Of a stretch of DNA of 23,705 nucleotides, positions 1-10,809 are shown in pieces. Source of the stretch: Hamiltosporidium magnivora (lineage: Eukaryota; Microsporidia; Dubosqiidae); contig PITI01000085.1 of assembly GCA_004325065.1 (NCBI GenBank), forward strand, positions 1 through 23,705. Direction: 5' to 3'. The notes beneath the pieces were generated by a model, which was not told the DNA's origin, ran no database searches, and saw only the letters and a program-made list of their open reading frames with translations. The position numbers and the translations under genes were made by a program. Positions within the stretch are counted from its first letter, which is position 1, and each line of letters begins with the position of its first letter.

Positions 1-292
1 GGCGCTAAGTCTTCTAACCCGAGTGAGCAAGGCTAGGTTTCCATGCTTTTACATGGCAATTACCTACATGTTCAGCTGCGGTCTGCAATCTGGTTACATA
101 AAAAACTACAAATAAATTTGTAGAAAAAGTTTCTCCATTTCTTAGACCTCTCCTCTTCATAACAACTCCCATGAAACAACCGAAAATGTAATGTGGTTTT
201 ATTCCCACCAAAAATCCAAACAATGATCTCACACCAGTTTCACACACTCATTGCCAAGCAGAAAGTTTTTTATGTGGTTATCCTCCCTCCAC
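1..292 (-). repeat. Family A dispersed element, 5' part, cut by the window edge
   Basis: Read on the minus strand, this stretch starts at about 292 with the GTGGAGGGAGGATAACC head. It matches the first 290 bp or so of the elements at 10060-10797 and 17211-17949 with only scattered differences. The rest of the element lies outside the window. A 77-codon open frame here is disrupted by stops and shifts in the other copies, so it is not treated as a gene. Confidence 0.85.
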
Positions 293-479
293 TTTATAGG
301 ATGTAAAATATTAATTTATTGTCTGTACAGCCGACATTTTATCTTAAAATTTCTCGTTTTTTGCTTTGTTTTATTAATGTGTGTCAGAATCACTGTAAAA
401 AAATATTTTCAGAGCAAATGTTGAGATAAGTGATGTTGAAATTATTGTTATGTCTTCAGTAGAAATAAATAAACGAGAT

Positions 480-1075
480 AATTTCGGACTTTTTTTTGAG
501 ATATATTTATGAGAGGGAAACTCTACACCATAGTGTTCTTTCTCAAAAAGTTAGCTTTTAAAATTTAAATAACTAAATTGCGAGCCCTGCATGTGAACAC
601 ACAAGTAATTTTTAAGAAAATAATTTAAACCTAGCTTTATTTACTCGGATTAGAAGACTTTGAATCTGTTAATTATATTAACATATCATTTAGAATAGAA
701 AATTCTAATTAGTGATTATACTCGTGGTATACCCTGCGACGTCTAGCTGCACGCATGTAAATCACCGAGATATATCTGAACCGAAAGTCTATTAAATTCC
801 GAAACTGTAGAGTATGTAATAATGCTTATGGCTTGAGAAGGCCCAAGGTTGGCTAAAATCACTCAGAATAGAAACAACGGTCATATAAGAACTCCGGATG
901 ACTGCTTCCCCTCTTAACTGGTTTTGTTGATCTGCAGAAAAAAATACTTAGATGTAGGTATCATAAAGAGATGTGATGGTATTTTAGAGGTGCTGTTATT
1001 TATGTTAAACCTATAACTGTGCTATTGCATGAAAAGATACAACATGTGCCACTTTTTAGAACAATGAGATATTCA
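480..1075 (+). repeat. Family A dispersed element, strongly diverged copy
   Basis: Several blocks align in order with the full-length element at 10060-10797. These are the ACTCGGATTAGAAGACTT block near 645, the CATGTAAATC block near 755, the ACTCCGG block near 890, and the tail block around TTTATGTTAAACCTATAACT at 1000. Similarity fades upstream of about 570, so the 5' limit is uncertain. It points away from the copy at 1-292, giving a head-to-head pair. Confidence 0.65.
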
Positions 1076-1662
1076 TTGATGAACATATTTTTATAAAAAT
1101 ATCTAGGTATAAAAAATAATTAAAATCTTGACTTACTGGAAGTGTACTTTTAGATTGGTTCAAATCAGAAAACTTGGAAATGATTTTACAGTAGGAAAGA
1201 ACTTACGTGCTTTGGGTTATCTTCCCAAGTAGGTTACCTTTGATCAAATGCTCTTAATATGAACACTATATTTAGATGATGTTTTACATTATAACCCGAA
1301 TCGTTGATTCAATGCAAGGTAGTTTACTCATTTTATACCATAAAAATATGATTATAATTTGATTGACAAATTAGTAAATTGGGAATAAATATCTAAGGAA
1401 GAACAGCAAATAGAAAGTGAATATATTAGTAGAATTTGTATATTGTCTACCCTTATGGAGTCTAATGGCCGAAAAAAATACGCTTTTACAAGAAATATTT
1501 ATTATTAATTTACTTTACATTTTACACTTAACTTTATAATTAATTTATTTCATATCTTTGAACTCAATGCACGAATTAAACAAATAAAATACCAATAAAC
1601 ATATAATAATAGAATAATAGAATAATAAAATTGAAAATATATTTATTGCTCTACGAAATAAA
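1076..1662. other. AT-rich spacer without a recognised gene
   Basis: I see no supported coding frame or RNA gene here. A short AATAGAATAATAG-type microsatellite lies near 1606-1630, just downstream of the minus-strand gene end at 1663. Confidence 0.5.
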
Positions 1663-4073
1663 TTATCTATTTGTAAAGATAGTTTGTTGGCATAAATCAT
1701 CTTCAAGCCAATTATAGCTCGATTTTAGCCTATATATATGGAAATGGATTAAATTCATACCAATTAACCTTTCAAGTCTCTGTTTATTTATTTCGGTATC
1801 TAGAATGATACCCATTTTTAATATTTTAAGTTGTTTGAAATTCAAAATAGAAAAAATCTCAAACTTTTCCAATTTATCAGCTCGGATATGAAGCTTTATA
1901 ATTGTATTCTTAATATTCTGTTGAAGTATTTTATTTAAAATCTTTAAATTTAAATCACTCTTTTGAACACTCAATCTTAGATATTTCAATAGTTTAAACC
2001 TTGAAAAAACAACAATATCTTCTGTATATAAAGTTCCAACGTCGTAATTAAGTTTTTCTAGATTTTCTAAATTGAAGAAATGTGAAACTACATGTAATAT
2101 ACTGAAGGATGTTAAATTTTTATTTTTGTAATCGGTTTGATACTTATAACATTTTAATAACGCTAAATTTTCTATATTTTTCGGTTTCGAAATATCAACC
2201 TCAGATATTTTATCATTAAAAAAAAAAAATTTTCTTGGTTTGTATTTTTTAAATAGTGCAAGTTAAAAGAAAGGTATTTCAAACTTTTAAATTTGCCTAA
2301 AAATTCAAAGAAATTATTACTCAAGCTATCTAGGATAGCACGAAATTCTATATGAATGACATATTTGTTGTAGAAAGTCCATTCAATATTATCTTTTTTT
2401 ATATCAAAAACTTTAAATTGATAAAATATTAAAGAATTCAAAGAAGTCGAAGCTAGGATAGCTGTAAAAAGCTCATCAGTGAATTTAATATTTTTAAAAT
2501 ATAGCCTTTTTAAAGATTTAAATGATTCTAAAAATCTATAACTATTTAATGAATTGTTTTTCACATTCCTTAAATCTATTTTCAATCGCCTAATTAGCTC
2601 AAAGTTAAATATTTTTGAAAAATAAGTGGAATCATAAGAATCTTTGTACAGAATTAAATCAATTCCACGTAAATAATTGCGACAATTGTATGAAGAGAAG
2701 ATCCCAAAATCATCTTCGTCATCAGAAATTTTTAACTCATTAGATAGATCTATAATTATATTATCTTTTGTTCCCAGTAAAGAAGAAGAAACATTATAAA
2801 GATGCGCTGAAATTATGGAGAAAAATAGTTTCATAACTTTTACGGATTTTAATATCGTTAAGTTTTCTAAAATAATTATATTGTTTTGCAAGTTATCTTC
2901 TAAGAATTCTAACGCAAGTTTTTCCACATTTTCAAAATATTGTAATTTTTCTAGAAATGATTGAAGTTTTATGTCACAAGATGATATTTTTACTTTTTTG
3001 ACATATTTAAAAAACCCAATTTGGTGCAATTTATCAAAAAAAGGTAGTTTGCTCGGGTCGATTACTATTTTTAAATTTATAAATATTTTTGGTAAAAGAG
3101 CTATAATTATATCCGAGTCTAAATCATTTTCGTAGGAACAGAAATTAATGTATAGCTTATCAATTAAAAATATTTTCATCAGGATTTTCCATATATTTAT
3201 ATTGTTTCTGCTTAATATACATTTATTTAAGTAACAAGCTCTCATCTCAATGCATACAATTTTTTCACTTGTTTTATATTTCTTATGTTGACTTAATATA
3301 TGAGAAAAGATTATCGGATTATATGTATGAAATATATCATAAATATAAGCTTTTTGCATCAAAATAAATTGTAAAAAACATTCAATTACATCTCTAACAT
3401 GTAATTTACCATATTCATTCTGATTCAAAATCAATACATAAGATTTTTTTACAAAATTTGAATTGGAGATCACATAATAGTATACCAATGTTCTAATAAA
3501 TGCTTTGTAATTTCTGTTTCTTTCAACTCGGAAAATATTTAAATATTTAAGAATTTCAAAAAATATCTTTGAATCGGTTTGAGTAATCGTATCATTACAC
3601 TCTTGAAGTATTTTAATAAATAATGCAAGCATATGAAGCTCATTTGCTTTCATGTATATGGAAACTTCTTCCTTGTTTTCAAGAATTATTTCGTCTAGAA
3701 ATTTGAATGAAATATTTATATCGTTTGGATATGAAATAGCAATATATTTTTCCCGATTCGAAGTTGCTAATGGTTCCTGAAAATATAATGAATCATCTAT
3801 TCTAATAAAAGAGCATTTTTTTGGACATAAATAGTAACTTTTTCCATGGCTTACGGGAGAATAGTCTTCGAAGCCGTTATATTCAATAAATTTTATGTTT
3901 AAGCAGTATATATTGTTGCTTAGTAAGAATATTTCAAGAATTATACGATTAATTTGTCTGAGAAAACAAAGAGGCGTAAAGATACAATACAAATAAGTAT
4001 TAGATGCTTCGAAGTATTGCAAAAATTCATTCTTGGATTTTTCATCATAATTAACCGTTCGATTAAAACCCAT
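1663..4073 (-). CDS. Leucine-rich-repeat-like protein, frame interrupted at a T12 run
   Basis: Two minus-strand frames together look like one gene of about 800 codons. The first part starts at ATG 4073-4071 and reads 633 codons before a stop at 2174-2172. The second is open from just after the T run to 1663, in the -1 frame. From about residue 350 the protein shows recurrent leucine-rich units such as FKSLKRLYFKNIKF and FKSLKYLSFNLHYL. The pattern continues past the break (NLENLEKLNYDV, FKLLKYLRLSV), which argues that both parts belong together. The N-terminal third is rich in Ile, Asn and Tyr and I do not recognise it. There is no signal peptide or clear membrane segment. The start is supported by CCC four bases upstream. 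LRR-like proteins form expanded families in some Microsporidia, but no function can be given. It may be a working gene with an assembly error, a recent pseudogene, or a frameshifting gene. Confidence 0.7.
2218..2229 (-). other. T12 homopolymer at the frame break, containing U-UUU-UUA
   Basis: On the coding (minus) strand, twelve T are followed by AATGAT. Zero-frame codons are TTT TTT TTT TTA ATG and lead to a stop at 2174-2172. The -1 frame is open for the remaining 180 or so codons. The last seven bases of the run form the heptamer T TTT TTA in phase with the zero frame. A missing T in a homopolymer would look the same. Confidence 0.8.
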
Positions 4074-4077
4074 TTTA

Positions 4078-4080
4078 GGG
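4078..4080 (-). promoter_or_regulatory. CCC start-associated motif of the LRR-like gene
   Basis: The coding strand reads CCCTAAAATG, with CCC four bases before the ATG. The same arrangement precedes the other genes here. Confidence 0.6.
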
Positions 4081-4187
4081 TAATTAGTTTTAATTAATAT
4101 TGATAACGTTTTTATCTTTACTGATCTCTATAAAATAAGAAATACATTTTTATCAAATTAAAATTTTATTAAATTATATGTTGTTTG

Positions 4188-4707
4188 TTACCGGTCTTTG
4201 CTAGATTGACTTCCTATTTTTGCCACAATATCTCTTTTTTTATCATTCCAGCTATGTTTAATTTTATAGAATATTCATCGCTTTTATATCCTCTTGGCTA
4301 TAAATCGGTATTTTGAATCTTTGAGGTTAGCAAATTGTTTTTTTTGTAGTAAAAATTTAAAAGATCTTACCTATATTTTTCCCAGCTTCTTTTATGAATA
4401 TTATGCCGCGTTGCTTCATTCTCTGTATATTTTTCTTAATAATAGCCACTTCTATAGATAAATAAGATTAATTGGCTGCCTTAGGAAATACAATCGATGT
4501 ATTGTTACGGGAAATTCAAATAACGACTAATATTATTGATTGATTCAATCCATTAAAGAGAATCAAAGATGTTTTATTACATTTTCTGTTAATATTAATA
4601 TTTATGCATTTTCTTTGGTCACTTCGATGGATGAACGGCAATTTAGCAACGAGGTCTGTCGCTATTTTAGCAAGAAAATCATCAATAAACTTAGCCTTTC
4701 TGTTTTA
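4188..4707 (-). pseudogene. Possible decayed protein-coding remnant, family unknown
   Basis: The minus strand has three coding-like stretches in order. At 4516-4707 there are about 60 open codons, including FLAKIATDLVAKLPFIHRSD. Near 4375-4445 the strand reads KKNIQRMKQRGIIFIKEAG. At 4188-4340 it reads KHSWNDKKRDIVAKIGSQSS, with two in-frame stops upstream of that. The stretches differ in frame. The lysine/arginine-rich character suggests a nucleic-acid-binding or transposon protein, but I recognise no family. A chance plus-strand open frame overlaps part of it, so the coding claim is weak. Confidence 0.3.
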
Positions 4708-4879
4708 TGCCTCGCACCATAACACGTGTAAGATTATTTTGGTTCTTTCCATTTTAATTATTAGTTGTTCTTCTAAAAAATAAAATGCTAGGCAGATGCT
4801 AACTGATATGAATCATCGCTTCAACCAAAACTTCTTGAATTGAGCTTATCGAAAATCTATGATAAGTAAATTTTCAAAA

Positions 4880-6500
4880 TTGCTCATGGTATTTACATCA
4901 TTATTAATAATACCCGGGATATTTAGAGTTTCTTATAAAATTTATTATTCTGTTATATTCAACTGAGCACCTTTTGAATTGACCGGTAAATTCAATATAA
5001 ATGTTCAATCAAATTGAGAAAAACATATATGATCAATTATGAGAAATTTCACGGGTAAAAAAACTTTTATTGTTTTAATATATTTGACCAAAGAACGGAA
5101 ACATAACTTAAGAAGTATAAGGTGAATCCGCTTTCTTATATTCATCATGCGTGACTATTTCATCATTCTTGTTCCCATTTTGGAAGAAGAACTATAATTC
5201 AATTATAATTAAAACTATACACTTGGATAATTGGCGCTCAAATATGTTACAATAATATCAGATTTTAAATAGCAAAAATATAGAATCTTCTTTTAGAATT
5301 ACTTTCTGTTTTCATGCAAAATGCGTTTCTATTTTTAAGCATCATAAAAATAAATTTTTCTTGTTTAGAGAGAGTCTCTGGGCGATCATTTTTGAGGGTA
5401 ATGTTTAATTTAAATATCGTGTGATCTACTTTGCAGCCTATATTTTGTAGGAAACCCAAATTTTTTCAGTCTCGTGCTTTCCCTAGATGAAATAGTGAAA
5501 TTAAAACTCAAAATTTATCTTTCATTAATAGTATATTCGTGTAATAGAATTTTTATAACGCGCACTTCAGAATAAAATACTTCCTCGGCTTATATCACAA
5601 GTTCATGTTTATAATTGATCCATTGTAATAGAATCTGTATATTTCAGGCCAGTCTACTGTGTATTTCTAATGTGTTTGTATTTTTTAATATATTTGTAAT
5701 CTATGTATTCCGAATCAGAAGGTTGATATCCATTTATCTAATCTTATTTAATTTATAAAATACTTATATTTCAGGTAAGCACTGATCAGTAAGCAATTTA
5801 CCATTTTTAGGTGCATCTATAACTATTAATATCATTTTTAATTCTTCACTTTGCTCATTTTTATTTTTATTTCAGCTGGGCTAAGTTTATTTAATCATAT
5901 CGAAAATCCTGGCAAAATCGAATTGTTTATTGTTATACACAAGAATTATGTTCAGCACTATGAATTCCTGCTGTCTCTGTTCTGTTATGTAAAAAACTAT
6001 CACATGCTATTCTAGCTGTGGATTCTGTCTAGTCCGTAGCAATTTTAGCCAGTCGAATGTGGCAATAAAGTTATTGCAGAGGCCTGAAATCTTCTGTAAT
6101 AGATATAAGTAGATATTTCTAATTTCTACATAATTATTTGACCAGGTATATGTTTTGATTCAAACAAACTGATGTATTTTGGTTTATCTTTTTTTTTCGA
6201 GTGATACGATAATAAAATATAGATAAACAAATCTGAATTTCTATTAAAGCCATGTATTATTTTTCTTATTCTAATTGAAAATATATTTTATATTTTCAAT
6301 TTTTTATAATAAAAGTCGTATATTTCATATTTCATATTTCTTAAATTCTTAAAATATAAGCCATAGTCAATCCTTTTATATCTTAGCCTTAAATGAATTT
6401 TAAATTTTAATTCCTTCATTCTTCATACTATTTACTCTGCTAGAATCTTATTTTATATCTTATAAATCTTTTATGTGTTATTTCCTCCATTTTCTTATTT
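4880..6500. other. AT-rich spacer, no gene recognised
   Basis: Frames here are short. A 64-codon minus-strand frame at 5265-5459 has no recognisable motif and no upstream CCC, and I do not call it. The last 250 bases before the ING gene are pyrimidine-rich and may form its 5' flank. Confidence 0.5.
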
Positions 6501-6542
6501 TAATACAAGTGTTACAAATTTTACTTGTTAAACTCTACAATG

Positions 6543-6545
6543 CCC
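6543..6545 (+). promoter_or_regulatory. CCC motif that decides the ING-family start
   Basis: There are two in-frame ATGs, at 6540 and 6552. The sequence between them is CCCTTCTTC, so the second ATG has CCC six bases upstream. This closely resembles CCCTTCATG at the secreted-protein gene (18547). The first ATG lacks such a motif, so 6552 is preferred. Confidence 0.55.
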
Positions 6546-6551
6546 TTCTTC

Positions 6552-7109
6552 ATGTTACTTAAAACATCTTTAGATACTTTAGAAGAAATACCTATTCAGA
6601 TACAACAAGCACTTACAAAACTTAAAGAAACAGAATCAAAGATAATGAAATACCAAGAAGAAATAAACAATAAATTATCTAAAATAGAAAATGACACATC
6701 TGATACAGATAAAGATTTAAATAAAGTAAACAGTGCATTACTAAATATTTATAAGCACGAGAAAGATATAGAAGTACATCTCAGTCATCTACATATGGTT
6801 CTGGATGAACAAATGTGTAATTTGGAAGAAACATGCGAAAATTTTAAAGAAATTGTTTGTAAAACAGCAATACCACTTAAGAATAACAGAATTACTGGTG
6901 CTTTTGGAGTTTCACGTACAAATCAATCAGAAAAACAGGATATTCCATATTGTTATTGCAGAAAGGGAGCAGAAGGACCAATGGTGGCATGTGACGGGCC
7001 AGAGTGTTCTCTTGAATGGTTTCATAATAAATGCGTTGGTCTTAAAGCACCCCCTGTAGGTAAATGGCTGTGTAAAGAGTGTCAAGAAAAAACGGTAAAA
7101 GAAAAATAA
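6552..7109 (+). CDS. ING-family PHD-finger protein (Yng2-like histone reader)
   Basis: The 185-residue protein has the two-part layout of ING proteins. An N-terminal helical, coiled-coil-prone region runs over about residues 3-95 (SLDTLEEIPIQIQQALTKL, then heptad-like Lys/Glu-rich helices). A C-terminal PHD finger spans residues 133-178. The zinc ligands form C4HC3: C134, C136, C147, C152, H158, C161, C174 and C177. The residues that read trimethylated H3K4 in ING proteins are largely kept: Y133, M144, D148 and W156. The ING2 serine of the cage is not. In other eukaryotes such proteins are subunits of NuA4-type acetyltransferase or Rpd3-type deacetylase complexes, and the short length fits a Yng2-like subunit. 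The linker is short and there is no C-terminal basic extension beyond a few lysines. The start at 6552 is chosen from the CCC motif; 6540 would add four residues. Confidence 0.9.
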   Translation: MLLKTSLDTLEEIPIQIQQALTKLKETESKIMKYQEEINNKLSKIENDTSDTDKDLNKVNSALLNIYKHEKDIEVHLSHLHMVLDEQMCNLEETCENFKEIVCKTAIPLKNNRITGAFGVSRTNQSEKQDIPYCYCRKGAEGPMVACDGPECSLEWFHNKCVGLKAPPVGKWLCKECQEKTVKEK

Positions 7110-8600
7110 TAGTTCTTAATTAAAAAATATTTCTGATCAAAATTGTTTTATTCTTGTATTTAGTATGTCATCTATTAATTTAGTTCAGTTCCATTTTTTC
7201 GAACTTTTTTTTCATTTTCTATTTACTTTGTTAATTACTTTTAACTATTCTTTTTCTATTTTTTGTAACTTCTATTAAAGCTTTGAGCATAAATTTGTTG
7301 GAATAGAAAAAAATGTAACTACAGTTTTAAGAAAATAAATAATTCTTTGATACAACAATAAATATAAATGAATATTTGCAATCTTCTAGTATATATCGAG
7401 TAATTTCACAAAGATAAACGATAAGAACTCACTTCTAAATATTTAATTTTTATAAAAATATAAGACAACAACCAAGTATTACGATTAAAACATGAATCTT
7501 ATTATTTGTTCATAAATATGTCACAACTAACAATAGTTAGTGAAGTATAAATGGATATAATTTAAAACAATTGATCAGTCAATAAAAATATTTGCACTAA
7601 AAATTCTTAAAAAGCTCTTCTAAGTTTATTAAATGGCAAGAATGACTTTAATAAATGCTGTTCTTTTTACTTCTTTAGGGTGTGGTTTGATTTAAATCCT
7701 TTGTTTGGATTTTTTCCTAAAATTCATCAAACGGTAAACTCTAGTAAAGTATAATTAATAATTGAAAACTGTGCCTCTGAATAATTTATTTATATCGCTA
7801 AAACTTTATTAAAAAAATTATGCTTCAAATAATATCCTAGAATTTTATATGCGTTTTAAGAAGATATTTGATAAAAAAAAACAATAGGAAGTTAGAAAGC
7901 TATTCAATTATCAAATAAATTCTGAAAATAATTTTTTTCCTGCCGAAGATGATACTCTCCATATAAATAAATACCAACGAAAAAAAAAGAATTTAATAAA
8001 AATAGATGGTAAGCCTAGCAAACCAACATAAAATACTGAACTAAAGCTAAAATAGTATTAAGCTGTAGATCAGAGTAAGAATTATATGCTATTAAAAAAA
8101 TCTTGAATTTTTTTGAGAAATAATCAAAGATAGCTAAAATGCAAATATGAAAGCCAAAAAATATACGAGCAAACAGAATGGTGAAGTTATAAAAACTATA
8201 TCGAAATTCGAGAAAAATAGCTCATAAAATGACGATTTGAATCAGATGTCTGCAAACCAAAGCCAGCGTAAGCTACTTTAAACAATACTTGCATCTGACC
8301 TGTCTCAAGTGTTTTTTTTAAAAATAACCAAGTGAAAATGAATAATACAAAGAAAAAATATAATTATAGATAATTTTTAGCACGAATTTTTAGTACAAAG
8401 AAAATTTATTCCGTTTTTAACATTTTTTTAAACCATAAACCCTATTATTTTTCATTTTATACTAATAAAACAAAATGAAATATTAAAAAACGAATAGCAT
8501 ATTTTATTATTAATGAGATTTATGTAGTTGAATTTATGAGTTAAATTTACTAGTAGAAATTGTCAATAGCAACTCCAATTGCTTATATGTTAATTTGGAT
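7110..8600. other. AT-rich spacer, no gene recognised
   Basis: There are poly-A and poly-T runs and no open frame with family features. I see no tRNA-like box B or other RNA signature. Confidence 0.5.
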
Positions 8601-8621
8601 TTATAAATATTTTTTTTTGTG

Positions 8622-8844
8622 AGTGGAGGGAAGATAACCAGATTAAAACTATCTGCATAGTAATAAATGTGTAGAAACGATATCAAAATCATTGCTTTTA
8701 TAGTGGTGGAATTTAAACCACACCGAATCTATAAATCAATCTCCTATAATCCCGAGTTATAACATATTAAAAGAAACATATGGAAAACCTCTATTTGTTC
8801 CTCCTCGACACCGTGAAGTAAAAGAGGAATGGAGTAGAATGTAA
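8622..8844 (+). repeat. Family B element: family A head plus coding-like tail
   Basis: The first 90 bases or so (GTGGAGGGAAGATAACC onward) match the head of family A. The rest matches the copy at 17986-18207 and not family A. From 8704 an open frame runs to a TAA at 8842, containing SINQSPIIPSYNILKET and then FVPPRHREVK. The other copy encodes SITQSPIIPNYNILKDT and FVPPRQREVK, with many of the base differences synonymous. This suggests former selection on the peptide. It may be the N-terminal part of the polyprotein of the retrotransposon relic that follows. Confidence 0.65.
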
Positions 8845-8989
8845 GGCTTTTTTTTGTAAATTTCAGTTTAGAGAATGTTTCTTTATACTGATAGGAAGTG
8901 CCGAAAGAGGAAATTAAGCCTCGAGAAAATTTATGAACGTGATTGAATTAAGTGGCTGAGAGACCCTTATAAAATTTCAGTGATTAAGT

Positions 8990-9208
8990 TGAATTCTTTG
9001 CTTTGAAAATATTGTTAAGATAAAATTTCCCTTTTTTGAACATCTTATGAAACTTTTAACATTTCATGAGAATATAAATTATAAAAATTTAAGTAATGCT
9101 TTTCAGCATTTTAAAACATAAGCTGATGAGTTATTGTCCCGCGAGACTTTTATAGAAACCAATATGGCTTTTGAGCTAGAAAGTTTGGCAACCATTGCTT
9201 TAGATTAA
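8990..9208 (+). pseudogene. Coding-like relic between family B copy and endonuclease relic
   Basis: After a stop at 8990, one frame is open from 8993 with a single internal TAA at 9119 and ends at TAA TAG (9206). The decoded parts include KFPFFEHLMKLLTFHENINY and ADELLSRETFIETNMAFELE. I do not recognise the family. Its strand and position fit an internal part of the decayed retrotransposon, but that is inferred from location only. Confidence 0.35.
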
Positions 9209-9334
9209 TAGCCTACTATATTTTCATTTTTTTTTGTTGAATGTAAAAATTGGTTCGTTCTAAGGGCTTACCAGATGAAGAGAATATTTGGGGTCAAAAA
9301 AATATATAAAAATAATTTTTTTTGACTCGAAATC

Positions 9335-9928
9335 AAGAAATTCTTGATAATAAGTATGCAGAGATAAGAGTAAACACCGGAATAAAAACTTATGTTAAAA
9401 TTCGTGTAATAGCCCGATATATTTATTTTAGATAAAAAGAAGAATAAGATAACACTCATTGAAGTAGGAATCACTTCCCAAGATTCTCTTCAAATAGTTG
9501 AAACTGAAAAACTTAGGAACTACGACCTGTTAGTCAATGAATTGGGTTTTATTTATAAATTTAGTGTTGATATAATCCCTTATGTGATGGATGACCTGGG
9601 ACAGTATTGTGACAAAATATTATAATTCACACCTTAAAAGACTAGAAATATCCATGAATGTAGAGGTATGCATTCAGTCTATAGTACCGAAATGAAAGTC
9701 GAAACAATTTCTTGCGATCGACGAAGAAGACTTGAGTTAGAAACAAATGCTGAAGAGAGCTGAGAGAGAGCGTCAATGTGTGTTATTATGAGAGCAGAGA
9801 TGCATGAGGAACCAACGCATTCTTTAAAGCAAGCAAGTAGAGAGGAAGATGGTGCAAAAAATTTAAAAGCAAAAAATAGTGCACCCTTTGTTTCAGAAGA
9901 AGGAACCACTATAGAGAACCGACGATAA
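9335..9928 (+). pseudogene. Decayed non-LTR retrotransposon, restriction-like endonuclease and C-terminus
   Basis: Piecing three frames together gives the C-terminal part of an endonuclease-type retroelement polyprotein. From 9340 the frame reads AEIRVNTGIKTYVKIR. From 9413 another reads PDIFILDKKKNKITLIEVGI, then ETEKLRNYDLLVNELG and IIPYVM. From 9591 a third reads MTWDSIVTKYYNSHLKRLEI. After another shift near 9690 it reads ETISCDRRRRLELE, with a TGA at about 9765, then continues to TAA at 9926. The P-D, about 12 residues, then E core fits the PD-(D/E)xK fold of restriction-like endonucleases in R2/R4-type elements, which nick target DNA to prime reverse transcription. The break at 9587-9593 looks like a 4-bp GATG duplication. 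No reverse-transcriptase core is recognisable here, so the element is internally deleted or badly eroded as well as frameshifted. Confidence 0.7.
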
Positions 9929-10059
9929 ATATAAATGAAGGGTCAGATTTGTAATATGAAACAACTGTGGTAAAAGAGGTATAAGAAAATGCAAAAAAAG
10001 TGAAAACCTATTTAAACCATTTAAGCCCAGAATTTTATTTAATTATATATTGACTCGAA

Positions 10060-10797
10060 TGTGGAGGGAGGATAACCACATAAAAAACTTTTTGCTTGGC
10101 AATGAGTGTTTGAAACTGGTGTGAGATCATTGTTTGGATTTTTGTTGGAAAAAAACAAAACTACATCTTCGGTTGTTCCATGGGAGTTGTTATGAGGAAG
10201 AGAGGTCTCAGAAATGGGCAAACATTTTCAACAAATTTATTTGTAGTTTTTTATGTAACTAGATTGCAGAGCGCAGCTGAACATGTAGGTAATTGCAATG
10301 TATAAGCTTGGAAACCTAGCCTTGTTCACTCGGGTTAGAAGACTTGCACCTGGGAGATATAAAAACAAAAACATTTAAAGCCAGGAAAGCTAAGTAGCAG
10401 GTTATACCTATTGGTATGGCATTGCACTGTCTAAGTGGACTCCATGTAAATCTCTGAAATATATCTTAACTAGAAGTTTATTGAGTTCAAAAAGGGAAGA
10501 GTAAGTGGGAAGGCTGCATAGGCTTGGGGAAGCCTAGGGGGGCTTCGGTCTTCTATTACACTCCATGCAACGGACTTTAAAGAACACCGGGCAACTGACT
10601 CGCCTATTAATTGGATTCTACACACCTGGTAAATGAAAAGCGTTGGGACGTCGGTATCTCAGGGGGTACTGATGGAATGTTGGAGTAGCATTTATTTATG
10701 TTAAACCTAGAACTGCGTTAATGTCATGAAAACAAATATAACACTTGCCACTGTTTTAAAAAGATGTGATACCTTTAAATAAAGATTTGCCTATTAT
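10060..10797 (+). mobile_element. Family A element, full length, with flanking 10-bp direct repeats
   Basis: This 738-bp unit is flanked by TTGACTCGAA at 10050-10059 and again at 10798-10807. It begins TGTGGAGGGAGGATAACC and ends shortly after AAATAAAG. I see no terminal inverted repeat, no matching long terminal repeats and no conserved open frame. A conserved GC-richer core lies at about 10370-10640. Copies occur at 1-292, about 480-1075, 16129-16828 and 17211-17949. The 9-10 bp duplications and lack of inverted ends suggest insertion by target-primed reverse transcription, as for a SINE-like or non-autonomous LINE derivative. The flanking 10-mer also occurs elsewhere in the window, so this duplication alone is not decisive. 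Confidence 0.75.
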
Positions 10798-10809
10798 TTG
10801 ACTCGAAAT

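Noticed and set aside
14..247. 77-codon minus-strand open frame
   Set aside because: It lies inside the family A head. The same stretch in the other copies has stops and frameshifts, so the frame is not conserved.
4540..4722. 60-codon plus-strand open frame
   Set aside because: It starts with TTG, has no CCC motif and overlaps a more protein-like minus-strand frame.
9679..9909. Minus-strand 76-codon open frame
   Set aside because: It is the antisense shadow of the retrotransposon relic read on the plus strand.
10370..10410. 5S rRNA-like or tRNA-like box A in family A (AAGCTAAGTAGCAGG)
   Set aside because: The match is about 13 bases, lies over 300 bp inside the element, and is not followed by a convincing box C or box B. 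A 5S- or tRNA-derived origin is not supported.
10060..10797. Solo LTR interpretation of family A
   Set aside because: Flanking repeats are 9-10 bp rather than 4-6 bp, and the ends lack a TG...CA pair. It is not fully excluded.
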